Positions 1 to 8,043 of a stretch of 64,000 bases of DNA are shown here, in pieces (within the stretch, counting starts at the first letter, position 1; every line of letters begins with the position of its first letter). Source of the stretch: CAWKOH01 sp963851245 (GTDB taxonomy: Bacteria > Actinomycetota > Acidimicrobiia > Acidimicrobiales > Palsa-688); NCBI GenBank assembly GCA_963851245.1, contig CAWKOH010000015.1, positions 1-64,000 of the forward strand, given 5' to 3'. The notes under the pieces were generated by a model, which saw only the letters and a program-made list of their open reading frames with translations, made no database searches and was not told the DNA's origin. Position numbers and translations under genes: made by a program.

Positions 1-1320
1 AGATCGTCGGCCAGGCGGAGGCCGACCCACGTAATCAGGCCGGTGTCAGCCGGTTCGAGAGCCACTCGGCCGCCGCCGGCGCGACCAGCGCCGCCGCCGG
101 GGCGGGGGAAGCCCGCGACCCACGCCAGCCACGTACGCTCCGAAGGCGACCACTAATGCCGGCGGCAGCCAGGCCCGGCGCACGGCCGCGGCCAGAAAGA
201 GGCCGGCCCGGAGATGGCCCGACAGGCCGAGTGCGGCCAAAGGGGCAGGGCATGGCTGCGGTCGGAACCGGCCCCACACAGGGCGGCCGTCGTTGACAGA
301 GCTACCGCTGCCGCCGGCCCGGGGTAGCCCCGGTCAAGGCTGGGCCGCCCAGCCTTGCGCTCCACACGTTCGTCGCAACAACCGCAGCGTCCTGGCCGTG
401 CCGGGACTCGAGGGCGGCGGCCGAGCGCCCATATTGAAAGCGCTGCCGCAACAGGTCGGTGGCCAACTTGCGGGCCGGATGGGTCACCGTCACGGCCGGC
501 TCGGATGGATACGGCCGCCCCTTTTCCCAGCCTCCAGGACCGGTCCACGTCCTCGCCGAAGCGCAGGATCTCGTCGAAACCGCCGGCCTCGGTGAGCGCT
601 TGCCGGCGGACCAGCAGCGCCGCCGTCGGGACGTACGGGACGAGGCTGCCCGGCCGCACCGGAGCTTCGTTCGAGCCGAGGTCGAGAGACGACCGCTTTC
701 TTTGAGGTCGCCGGCCAGCCAGGTTGGGGTAGCCGGCCCGGCCCGGGCCTGGATCCGGGGCGCCACCGCCACGACCTCCGGATCGGCGAAATGGGTGAGC
801 AGACGCTCCAACCAATCGCTGACCGGCACGCAATCGGCGTCCAGGAAGCCGACGATGCCGGTGGTGGCCTGCCTCCAGCCGGTGTTGCGGGCCGCCGCCG
901 GACCGCCCGCAACCAGTAGCCGGATGAGGCGGGCGGAAGAGGCCTGGGCCGGCGTGATCGCCGGCTCCGAGCCGTCGTCGACGACGATCACGGCGCCGGC
1001 GTCGCCTATGGCCTCGAGTGACGCGGCCAGGCCGTCGGGGTCGTTCCGGACGGGCATGACGACCGTCACATCGCTTACAGCCGGATGCGCGGCGGGGCCT
1101 GGGCGCGGGTGGGCGATCCGCTGTCGAGCAGGCGCCTGGCCAGGGCCTGTGAGCCCGGAGCGGTCCCGACCGGCCGCCCCTGGTTCCAGGACTCGACCAG
1201 GGCCGCCCCGGCCGGTGTGAGGCGGATGATCCGGATCGGATTGCCGCCGACCAGGACGCCCTGCCGGGGCCTTCGCACCGAGGGATCCAGCTCCAGCCCG
1301 AAGCCGGGGGGCAGCGCCAA
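1..1320 (-). pseudogene. mftF: Mycofactocin glycosyltransferase MftF, frameshifted and cut by the left edge
   Basis: MftF is the membrane glycosyltransferase that adds glucose units to (pre)mycofactocin. The N-terminal part (about 1320 down to 1075) has the MftF-type opening with GGNPIRIIRLTPAG. After a frame change near 1076-1082 the GT-A core appears (TVVMPVRND, VVDDGS, FLDADCVPVSDWLERLL). Frame then changes near 700 to give SSLDLGSNEAPV and FDEILRFGEDVDRSWRLG, and again at the C/T homopolymers near 511-530 to give VTVTHPARK and LLRQRFQYGRSAAAL. Below 300 come a hydrophobic segment and, in another frame, GLITWVGLRLADDL, which resembles the MftF C-terminus and shows that the gene continues past position 1. 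A TTG at 1320 follows a GGGAGG ribosome site. All family blocks are present and in order, so either the gene is decaying or this stretch is error-rich. Identity is well supported; integrity is not. Confidence 0.8.
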
Positions 1321-1340
1321 CGGCCCTCCCTCTTCGTCAG

Positions 1341-2150
1341 TCAGCGGGCGGTCATGCCCGCGTCGACGGGCAGGACGGCCCCGGTGATACCACTGCTGTC
1401 GGGTCCGCACAGCCAGGCAATCAGGGCGGCCGGCTCTTCCGGGAGTAAGAGGCGGGGCAGCAGATGCTGGGCGGCGAATTCGGTCCGATCATCGAGGCCG
1501 TAGAGGGCGGTGCTGGCGTCGAGCATGGCGGTGGAGGTCGACCCGGGTGCCACCGCGTTGGCCGTCACTCCGAACGGCCCCAGCTCGGCGGCGAGGCTCC
1601 GAATGAGCCCGATAACCCCGTGCTTGGCCGCACTGTAAGCGGCCAGCATATAGATCCCCACCGTTCCGCTCGCCGACGAAACCGCCACGAAGCGACCCTG
1701 CCGGGGCTCGGGCCACGACAGGAGAGCCGGGACGGTGGCCTTGGCCAAGCGCCAGGCCCCCTCCAGGTTGACGGCGATCAAGGTGGACCACAGGGGGTCC
1801 GGCGTCTTCCATGCGTACACACCACCACCTATGCAGCCGGCGATGGCGAGGGCGGCATCCAGGCCGCCGAAGCGCTCCACGGCAAGTTTGGTGGCGGCGT
1901 CCAGGGCGGCCTGGTCGCGTACGTCGGCGACTACCCCCTCGGCCCATTCGGCCCCGCCGCAGGCTGCGATCGTGGCGTCGAGGTCCTCGCGGGTGGCAAG
2001 CGAATAACTCAGATCGGGGTCGTCCTCGCAACGGTCGATCAGCACCAGCCGCCATCCGTCTGCCGCCAGCCGGCGGGCCGTCATCGCGCCGATCCCGCGC
2101 GCCGCGCCCGTGATGATGGCCACCCGGGGGGCGCTGCGCCGATCTGTCAC
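1341..2150 (-). CDS. Mycofactocin-coupled SDR oxidoreductase
   Basis: This is a short-chain dehydrogenase of the mycofactocin-associated type, expected to hold its nicotinamide cofactor tightly and to need mycofactocin as the external electron carrier. The Rossmann glycine motif is TGAARGIG near the N-terminus, and the catalytic pair is in YSAAKHG, with the serine in VSSASGTVG. The insert after the second strand (CEDDPDLSYSLATREDL) is typical of the subgroup encoded in mycofactocin loci. It lies between mftE and mftF. The GTG at 2150 is preceded by GGGAG at good spacing, giving 269 residues; a GTG at 2177 that overlaps the mftE stop is the alternative (278 residues). Substrate is unknown; alcohols are usual for the group. 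Confidence 0.88.
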   Translation of the reverse strand: MTDRRSAPRVAIITGAARGIGAMTARRLAADGWRLVLIDRCEDDPDLSYSLATREDLDATIAACGGAEWAEGVVADVRDQAALDAATKLAVERFGGLDAALAIAGCIGGGVYAWKTPDPLWSTLIAVNLEGAWRLAKATVPALLSWPEPRQGRFVAVSSASGTVGIYMLAAYSAAKHGVIGLIRSLAAELGPFGVTANAVAPGSTSTAMLDASTALYGLDDRTEFAAQHLLPRLLLPEEPAALIAWLCGPDSSGITGAVLPVDAGMTAR

Positions 2151-2173
2151 ATTGGTTCGCTCCCGGAGGTCGC

Positions 2174-2902
2174 TCACGGCCACCCGTCCAGGCTGGCCAG
2201 CAGATCCCTCACCCAGGCGTCCACGAGCCGGCGCCCCGCTTCGGCTGACACGCTGGTCGGGTCGCCCAGCACCCCGTTCGGTGATACCGACCTCACGCCA
2301 CCGGTGCGCAAGCGGGCCATCAGATCGCCGGCGGTGGTGGGCCGATCCATGCCGCCGGCCTCTGCCGAGCCCGCGCGCACAGAAGCCGGGCACAGAGCCA
2401 TCAGGACTGACGTCTCGGAGAAGCCGGCGTGGGCGTCCAGCCCTGACCGGCCGGCCCCGCTCGGCTGCCAGGCCCGGACCCGGCGCCCCTCGTGGGTGAG
2501 GCGGCGGACGGCCCTGTCGACCGGCTCGACGTTGCCCCCGTGGGTGGAAACGAAGACGGTGCCGGCGAAGGCGTCGGCCGATCGGCCCAGCTCCAGCAGC
2601 AACAGTTCGAGGGCCTCCTGGCCGATCGACAACGTGCCCGGAAAGGCGGCGTGCTCACCGCTCGAGCCGTAGGCGACGGCCGGGGCGACCACGACGTCGG
2701 CCCGCGCCAGGGCCAACCGGCCCGACAGGGCCACCGCCACGTCGGTGTCGGTGGACAGCGGGAGGTGGGGGCCGTGCTGCTCGGTCGAGCCCACCGGTAC
2801 GGCCAGGACCGTCGGCTGACAGCGGGCGGCCACCTCCTTCCAGGTCATGGCGCTGAGCTGGCCCGGCCCGGCCCGGCCCCCCGTGTTATCGGCGTCGGGC
2901 AC
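2174..2902 (-). CDS. mftE: Mycofactocin maturation peptidase MftE (creatininase family)
   Basis: MftE cleaves the MftC-modified MftA peptide to release the C-terminal Val-Tyr-derived dipeptide. The 242-residue protein has the creatininase-family metal-binding pattern VPVGSTEQHGPHLPLSTDTD near residues 35-55, followed by APAVAYGSSGEH and STHGGN. The GTG start lies 17 bp inside the end of mftC, so the two genes are translationally coupled. In common mft clusters mftD sits between mftC and mftE; here it does not, and mftE directly follows mftC. No truncation is seen. Confidence 0.92.
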   Translation of the reverse strand: MPDADNTGGRAGPGQLSAMTWKEVAARCQPTVLAVPVGSTEQHGPHLPLSTDTDVAVALSGRLALARADVVVAPAVAYGSSGEHAAFPGTLSIGQEALELLLLELGRSADAFAGTVFVSTHGGNVEPVDRAVRRLTHEGRRVRAWQPSGAGRSGLDAHAGFSETSVLMALCPASVRAGSAEAGGMDRPTTAGDLMARLRTGGVRSVSPNGVLGDPTSVSAEAGRRLVDAWVRDLLASLDGWP

Positions 2903-4022
2903 TCAAGGTCACCGGGACCGAGTGCCCCGGCCCCGGTGACGGGACGGCCCCGCTCGCCACGTCCGTAAGCATCCGCTCGCCGTGACCCTGCACGCATTCG
3001 GGGTCCGGCCCGTCAAGGGGCAACCCGGTGAAGAACTTGGCCGCCATGCAGCCACCTTGGCAGGCGTCGAAGGACCCGCATGTGGCGCACGCCCCGGCCG
3101 AAGAGGGCCGGCGCAGCTCCGTGAAGAGTTCGGATCGGCGCCAGACCCTGGTGAAGCCGCCACCCTCGCGCACACTGCCGGCCCGGAACTCGGCATGGAG
3201 CACGAACGGGCAGGCGTAGACGTCGCCGACGGGATCGATCAGGCAAACCACCCGGCCTGCCCCGCACAGGTTGAGGCCCGGCAGGGGCTCACCGAGGGCG
3301 GACAAGTGGAAGAAAGAGTCCCCGGTCAGCACTCCCGGTCGATCGATCAGCCACCGATAGAGGGTGACCTGCTGCTCCTGGGTCGGGTGCAGCTGGCCCC
3401 ATGTGTCGGCCCCCCGGCCGCTCGGGCGCAGACGGGTGAGGCGCAGCTGGGCGCCGTATCCGTCGGCCAGCGCTTCGAAAGCGTCCAGCTGTTCGATGTT
3501 GTAGCGCGTCATGACCACGCTGATCTTGAACGGCCCGAAGGCGGCGGCGGCCAGGTGGTCCATGGCCCGGCGAGCGGTGTCGTAGCTGCCTCGGCCCCGC
3601 ACGGCATCGTTGGTCGCGGCGTCGGCGCCATCTATCGAGATCTGGACATCCACGTAGTCCATCCCCGCCAGGCGGGCGGCCCGTCCGGCGTTGATGGTCG
3701 AGCCGTTGGTCGAGAACTTGACGCCGACCCCCCTCGAGACGGAGTAGTCGACCAGGTCGTAGAAGTCGGGCCTGATGGTCGGTTCGCCACCGCCGATGTT
3801 CACGTAGAACACCTGCAGGTCGTGCAGCTCGTCGATCACCGCTTTGGCTTCGCCGGTGGTCAGCTCACGCGGATCACGACGGCCCGAGGATGACAGGCAG
3901 TGAATGCACGCCAGGTTGCACCCGTAGGTGATCTCCCACGTGAGGCAGATGGGAGCGTCGAGGCCGGCCTTCAGTTGGTCGGTCAGTTTCGGCCTGGACG
4001 CGGTACGGATGTCAGCGGGCAA
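2886..4022 (-). CDS. mftC: Mycofactocin radical SAM maturase MftC
   Basis: MftC is the radical SAM/SPASM enzyme that decarboxylates the C-terminal tyrosine of MftA and then forms the Val-Tyr carbon-carbon crosslink. The protein is 378 residues. The radical SAM cluster motif is C35-x3-C39-x2-C42 (CNLACIHC), followed by the GGGEPTIRPDF loop. The C-terminal SPASM region has cysteines in CGAGRVVCLIDPVGDVYACPF-like spacing and in CATCGSFDACQGGC, enough for two auxiliary clusters. It overlaps mftB by 11 bp upstream and mftE by 17 bp downstream. MftB is its peptide-binding partner. Nothing essential appears missing. Confidence 0.96.
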   Translation of the reverse strand: MPADIRTASRPKLTDQLKAGLDAPICLTWEITYGCNLACIHCLSSSGRRDPRELTTGEAKAVIDELHDLQVFYVNIGGGEPTIRPDFYDLVDYSVSRGVGVKFSTNGSTINAGRAARLAGMDYVDVQISIDGADAATNDAVRGRGSYDTARRAMDHLAAAAFGPFKISVVMTRYNIEQLDAFEALADGYGAQLRLTRLRPSGRGADTWGQLHPTQEQQVTLYRWLIDRPGVLTGDSFFHLSALGEPLPGLNLCGAGRVVCLIDPVGDVYACPFVLHAEFRAGSVREGGGFTRVWRRSELFTELRRPSSAGACATCGSFDACQGGCMAAKFFTGLPLDGPDPECVQGHGERMLTDVASGAVPSPGPGHSVPVTLSARRR

Positions 4023-4326
4023 GGATGAACCTCGAGTCGACGAGGGCCGCCAGAGCCCGCTGGAACGCGGGTCGGTCGGCTTCGGGTACGGATGCCGCCA
4101 GGGCCGACTCGGCCGAGGGGTGGTTTTCCAGATCGCGGACGACCTCAGCCAACAGGGGGGACCGCAAGAAGGTCAGGCGCCTGCTGCCGTAGTGGTAGGC
4201 GAGGGCCCCGAAGGGTTCGGGCCGCAAGGCGACCTGCGGATCCAGCCCGTAGCGGGCCGACGGGTCGAATGGCAGCGCCGGCGGGGGCGCCGGTGGCGCG
4301 TCAGTGCCGGCGTCGGCTGTCGTCAC
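4012..4326 (-). CDS. mftB: Mycofactocin precursor-binding chaperone MftB
   Basis: MftB is the small RiPP-recognition protein that binds the MftA leader and presents it to MftC. The 104-residue product starts with GTG, has a Pro/Ala-rich N-terminus (about residues 1-20), and then the family core YGLDPQVALRPEPFGALAYHYGSRRLTFL, ending in a helical segment with LVDSRFIL. The position between mftA and mftC and the 11-bp overlap with mftC support the call. The gap to the mftA stop is 10 bp. Confidence 0.92.
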   Translation of the reverse strand: MTTADAGTDAPPAPPPALPFDPSARYGLDPQVALRPEPFGALAYHYGSRRLTFLRSPLLAEVVRDLENHPSAESALAASVPEADRPAFQRALAALVDSRFILAR

Positions 4327-4336
4327 GGCAGGGATC

Positions 4337-4474
4337 TCAGTAGACGCCGCACATTCCGTCGATGGAGATCTCTTCTACCAAGAGGTCCTCCTCGACCAGG
4401 TTCTCGTCGGTCGTCTCCTCGATCTGTTCTGCGACCGGGGTGCTCTGAGTGGGCGTGGCTTGCATGCCGGTCAT
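4337..4474 (-). CDS. mftA: Mycofactocin precursor peptide MftA
   Basis: This 45-residue peptide is the ribosomally made substrate of the mft pathway. It starts at ATG 4474 and ends at TGA 4337-4339. The C-terminus reads ISIDGMCGVY, the invariant MftA signature whose last two residues, Val44 and Tyr45, become the redox cofactor. The middle is strongly acidic (EQIEETTDENLVEEDLLVEE), as expected for a leader bound by MftB. It is longer than the roughly 30-residue mycobacterial versions as I recall them. The thiH stop is only 16 bp upstream and I see no strong ribosome site or promoter between them, so cotranscription with thiGH is likely. Confidence 0.95.
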   Translation of the reverse strand: MTGMQATPTQSTPVAEQIEETTDENLVEEDLLVEEISIDGMCGVY

Positions 4475-4490
4475 GTTAGGTAGTTACGGG

Positions 4491-5648
4491 TCAAGCTCGC
4501 TGCCAGTCCTTCCAGACGGGGTCATATCCGGCGGCGCGTAAGGCGTTCGCTACTTCCGCCGGGCTTCGCGTGTCCGACACCGAGAACTGCGGTTCTGCTT
4601 CGCTGGCCTCGGCGTAGCCGCCGGGTTCGGTGTGGGACCCGGCTGACATGGAGGTGATCCCGAGTGGCACCAGGGCGTCACGGAACGCGGCCTTTTCCCG
4701 GGTGGACAGGCTGACACCGACGTCGGGAAGGAAGATGCGCAAGGCGCAGAGAAGTTGGACCAGGGCCGCGTCGCTCACCGGGTCGGTCGGCTCGTACCCG
4801 CCCGCGGCGGGGCGCAGGCGCGGCAACGCCACCTGCACCTCGCACCGCCACCACCGCTTGATCAGGGCCTGGGCGTGGCAGGCAAGGAAAATGGCCTCGG
4901 ATCGCCAGTCCGGATGGAGTCCGAGCAAGGCCCCGATTCCCAGCCGGCGCATGCCTGCTTCCGCGGCCCGGTCGGGCGCGGCCAGTCGCCAGGCGTAGTT
5001 GCGCTTCTTGCCTTTCAGGTGGACGGCGGAGTAGGTGCCGGGGTCGTACGACTCCTGGTACACGACTACGCCGTCACACCCGGCCCCGACCAGGCGCCTG
5101 TACGTTTCGGTGTCCCAAACCTGGACCTCGACGCTGACCTGGGCGAAGGCGCCGGCGACGGCGGCGACGCACGATTCGAGGTAGTCCTTGCTGACAATAC
5201 GGGCATGCTCACCCGACACCAGCAGAATGTGTCGGAAACCCCGGCGGTGAAGCTCGGCGGCTTCGGCCTTCACTTCGGGGATCGTCAAGGTGCGACGGGC
5301 GATGCTGTTGCCGGCCGAGAAGCCACAGTACGTGCACGTCGACACGCATTCGTTCGAGACGTAAAGGGGGGCAAAGAGACGGACGGTCGCGCCGAATCGG
5401 GCTCTGGTGACGTCGTGCGCCACCGTGGCCAACCCTTCGAGGCGCTTCGCCGCGGCTGGGGACAACAACACGGCAAAGTCCTCGATGCTGCGGCGGGACC
5501 GGCCCAGGGCCCGATCTACATCGGCCGCCGTGGCGGCGTCGACCAATGCGCGCAGGGCGGGCAAGTCGGCGGCCACGACAGCGGCGGCTGCGGTGCCCTC
5601 CGGGACCCGATCCGGTCTCGATTCCAAAGTGACCGGCGTAGTGGTCAC
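4491..5648 (-). CDS. thiH: 2-Iminoacetate synthase ThiH (radical SAM, tyrosine lyase)
   Basis: ThiH cleaves tyrosine with S-adenosylmethionine to give 2-iminoacetate (dehydroglycine), p-cresol being the by-product, for assembly of the thiamine thiazole by ThiG. The radical SAM motif is C101-x3-C105-x2-C108 (CVSTCTYC). Family blocks include LLVSGEHARIVS, VYQESYDPGTY and SAGSHTEPGGY near the C-terminus. The GTG start at 5648 overlaps the thiG stop by 4 bp, giving 385 residues, close to the usual ~375. A longer upstream reading in the same frame lies inside thiG and is not used. It follows thiG under the TPP riboswitch, with mftA next downstream. Confidence 0.95.
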   Translation of the reverse strand: MTTTPVTLESRPDRVPEGTAAAAVVAADLPALRALVDAATAADVDRALGRSRRSIEDFAVLLSPAAAKRLEGLATVAHDVTRARFGATVRLFAPLYVSNECVSTCTYCGFSAGNSIARRTLTIPEVKAEAAELHRRGFRHILLVSGEHARIVSKDYLESCVAAVAGAFAQVSVEVQVWDTETYRRLVGAGCDGVVVYQESYDPGTYSAVHLKGKKRNYAWRLAAPDRAAEAGMRRLGIGALLGLHPDWRSEAIFLACHAQALIKRWWRCEVQVALPRLRPAAGGYEPTDPVSDAALVQLLCALRIFLPDVGVSLSTREKAAFRDALVPLGITSMSAGSHTEPGGYAEASEAEPQFSVSDTRSPAEVANALRAAGYDPVWKDWQRA

Positions 5649-6427
5649 GACAGGAAGCCGGTCAGAGGCGAGGACGCCGAGGCGACCGGGCCGGGGGCGG
5701 GGAGCCCGGCCCGCCATCCGGTACGACCCGCTTCGACCGCCAGCCGAAAGGCCCGGGCCATGCTCGCCGGGTCGGCGGCGGTGCCGATGGCGGTGTTCAC
5801 GAGTACGGCGTCGGCGCCCATCTCCATCGCCTCTGAGGCGTGGCTCGGCGCGCCGATCCCGGCATCCACCACTACGGGCACCATGGCCTGCTCGACGATG
5901 ATCTCCAGGGCGGCCCTCGTTCTCAGGCCCTGGTTCGAACCGATCCACGAACCCAGCGGCATCACGGTGGCGCAGCCGGCCTCTTCGAGGTGCTTGCAGA
6001 GAACAGGATCAGCGGAGCAGTAGGGGAGCACGGTGAAACCCTCCCCGCAGAGCCGGGCCGCGGCTTTCAAGGTTTCCACCGGATCCGGCAACAGGTATCG
6101 AGGGTCGGGTGTGATCTCGAGTTTGATCCAGTCCGGGAGCCCGGCGGCCCGGGCCAGGCGGGCCAAACGGACCGCCTCGTCGGCGTCGAGGGCCCCGGAG
6201 GTGTTGGTCAGGAGGAGTACCCGGTCGGGGACGGCGTCGAGGATGTCGTCCGTGGCGCTCGGGTCGATTCTTCGCAAGGCCACCGTGACGATCTCCGTGC
6301 CGCTCTCGTCGATGGCCTCCCGAAGGGCGCCATTGGAGGGGAACTTGCCGGTCCCGAGAAACAGCCGCGACCCGAACGCCCTCCCGGCTATTACCAAGTG
6401 ATCTGATGCCTCCGGCCGTCTGTCCAT
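5645..6427 (-). CDS. thiG: Thiazole synthase ThiG
   Basis: ThiG is a TIM-barrel enzyme that joins deoxyxylulose 5-phosphate, dehydroglycine and the ThiS thiocarboxylate to form the thiazole phosphate of thiamine. The 260-residue protein has the FLGTGKFPS opening, WIKLEITPD with the lysine that forms the imine with the sugar, and the phosphate-binding loops VVVDAGIGAPSHASEAMEMGADAVLVNTAIG. Its ATG at 6427 lies directly after a TPP aptamer whose 3' strand contains the likely ribosome site (AGGGAG, 6438-6443). ThiH follows with a 4-bp overlap. No thiS is visible next to it. Confidence 0.96.
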   Translation of the reverse strand: MDRRPEASDHLVIAGRAFGSRLFLGTGKFPSNGALREAIDESGTEIVTVALRRIDPSATDDILDAVPDRVLLLTNTSGALDADEAVRLARLARAAGLPDWIKLEITPDPRYLLPDPVETLKAAARLCGEGFTVLPYCSADPVLCKHLEEAGCATVMPLGSWIGSNQGLRTRAALEIIVEQAMVPVVVDAGIGAPSHASEAMEMGADAVLVNTAIGTAADPASMARAFRLAVEAGRTGWRAGLPAPGPVASASSPLTGFLS

Positions 6428-6435
6428 GTCAGTTG

Positions 6436-6546
6436 CGCTCCCTGGCTCGCGTTACCGGGCCGGTGATGGATGAGGGTCGCCGGCCATCCAGCCGGCCTCT
6501 CAGCCCGGTGAGGATCGCCATGACCCAAGCCGAGCTCCCCTGCGTC
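6436..6546 (-). promoter_or_regulatory. TPP riboswitch (THI element) in front of thiG
   Basis: Reading the minus strand, the region has GGGGAGCTCGG pairing with CCGGGCTGAGA (helix P2 with the conserved GCTGAGA), then GGCCGGC/GCCGGC (P3), ACCCT, GGTAACGC and GCCAGGGAG, in the order of the thiamine pyrophosphate aptamer. The 3' half (ACCGGCCCGGTAACGCGAGCC) departs somewhat from consensus, possibly natural or from indels. The final AGGGAG is 10 nt from the thiG ATG, so ligand binding would hide the ribosome site. This suggests translational control; no terminator hairpin lies between the aptamer and the start. Confidence 0.78.
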
Positions 6547-6621
6547 TTTGCCTTACCCAGATCCTAACGCAGGACCCGCCTGTCCCGTCCGTGACCGGGG
6601 CCCGACGACCTACATTGGATC

Positions 6622-8043
6622 TTGCTCTCAGAGGAGGTGGTCCCCACGGCCCAGCAGTTCGATGTCGTGATAATCGGTGGTGGCCCGGCCGGCTACGCGG
6701 CGGCCCTCCGGGGCGGGCTGGCCGGACTGAACATTGCGGTGGTCGAGAAGGAAAAGGTCGGCGGAACGTGCCTGCACCGCGGGTGCATCCCGGCCAAAGA
6801 GTTCCTCGAGACGGCCACTGTGTACCGGACAGTGGCGGGAGCCAAGGAGTTCGGCATCGCCGTCGACACCCCGACGGTGGAGTTCGCCCAGTCCCAGGCA
6901 CGAAAGCAGAAGGTCGTGGACCAGCTGTGGAAGGGGCTTCAGGGACTCATGAAGAAGCGCAAGGTGACCACCTTCATCGGGACCGGCTCCCTCGGACCGG
7001 ATCACGTCGTCCGTGTCGACGACGGCACCGAGCTGGTCGGCACCCACGTCATCCTGGCCTCAGGCTCGGTGCCGAGGTCGATACCGGGCTTCGACGTGGA
7101 CGGGGACCTGATCCTCACGTCCGACGAGATCCTCGACCTTGAGCGACTTCCCTCCTCGGCCGTGGTCATCGGCGGAGGGGCCATCGGGTGCGAGTTCGCC
7201 TCCATGCTGTCTGATCTGGGCACCCAGGTGACCATTCTCGAAGCTCTGCCCAAGATCCTGCCGGGCTGCGACACGGACGTGGCCGACGTGGTCGTCCGCT
7301 CGTTCAAGAAGCGGGGCATCGAGGTGCGCACCGGGGTTCAGGTCACGGGCCACACGCCGAGCGCCGACCGGACCTCCACCACCATCTCCTTCGGCGAGGG
7401 GGAGCAGATCACCGTCGACGCCGTTGTTCTTTCCGTCGGCCGACGCCCCCTCTCCGAGAACCTGGGGCTCGAAGGCACGCAGGTGAAGGTGGACAAGCGA
7501 GGTTTCGTCGAGGTCGACGAGTACATGAGGACCGCAGAGCCGGGTGTGTTCGCCGCCGGCGACCTGGTCGACACCCCCGCCCTGGCTCATGTCGGATTCG
7601 CCGAGGCAGTGGTGATAATCGACCAGATCCTGGGCGATCAAGTGGTCCCGGTCGATTACACGAAGGTTCCCTGGTGCATCTACTGCCACCCCGAGGTGGC
7701 CTTCGCCGGTCTGTCCGAAGACGCAGCCCGGGAAGCCGGGTACGACGTGGTCACCAAGAAGGACCCGTATGGCGGCAACGGGCGGGCTCTGATCGTGGGG
7801 GAGCCCGAAGGAGTGGTCAAGGTCATCTGCGAGAAAGGGCCGGACGGCAAAGCCGGTCGGATTCTGGGGGTTCACCTGGTCGGTCCCTGGGTTACCGAGC
7901 AGCTCGGACAGGGCTACCTGTCGGTTAACTGGGAGGCCACTCCAAACGAGGTAGCGCAGTACATACAGCCTCATCCGACGCTGTCTGAGACCTTCGGCGA
8001 GACCGTTCTCGCCCTGACCGGAAGAGGTTTGCACGTTGGCTGA
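6622..8043 (+). CDS. lpdA: Dihydrolipoyl dehydrogenase (E3)
   Basis: This flavoprotein reoxidises the dihydrolipoyl group of 2-oxoacid dehydrogenase complexes with NAD. FAD binding is shown by DVVIIGGGPAGYAAALR, the redox disulfide by C50-x4-C55 in GGTCLHRGC, NAD binding by VVIGGGAIGCEFASML, and the second FAD motif by VFAAGDLVD. The C-terminal interface ends with HPHPTLSE-type sequence (QPHPTLSETF), holding the catalytic His-Glu pair. Length is about 473 residues. The start is uncertain: TTG 6622 and GTG 6637 are in frame, and a GGAGG site at 6633-6637 sits between them. The E2 gene follows with an 8-bp overlap. Confidence 0.94.
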   Translation: MLSEEVVPTAQQFDVVIIGGGPAGYAAALRGGLAGLNIAVVEKEKVGGTCLHRGCIPAKEFLETATVYRTVAGAKEFGIAVDTPTVEFAQSQARKQKVVDQLWKGLQGLMKKRKVTTFIGTGSLGPDHVVRVDDGTELVGTHVILASGSVPRSIPGFDVDGDLILTSDEILDLERLPSSAVVIGGGAIGCEFASMLSDLGTQVTILEALPKILPGCDTDVADVVVRSFKKRGIEVRTGVQVTGHTPSADRTSTTISFGEGEQITVDAVVLSVGRRPLSENLGLEGTQVKVDKRGFVEVDEYMRTAEPGVFAAGDLVDTPALAHVGFAEAVVIIDQILGDQVVPVDYTKVPWCIYCHPEVAFAGLSEDAAREAGYDVVTKKDPYGGNGRALIVGEPEGVVKVICEKGPDGKAGRILGVHLVGPWVTEQLGQGYLSVNWEATPNEVAQYIQPHPTLSETFGETVLALTGRGLHVG

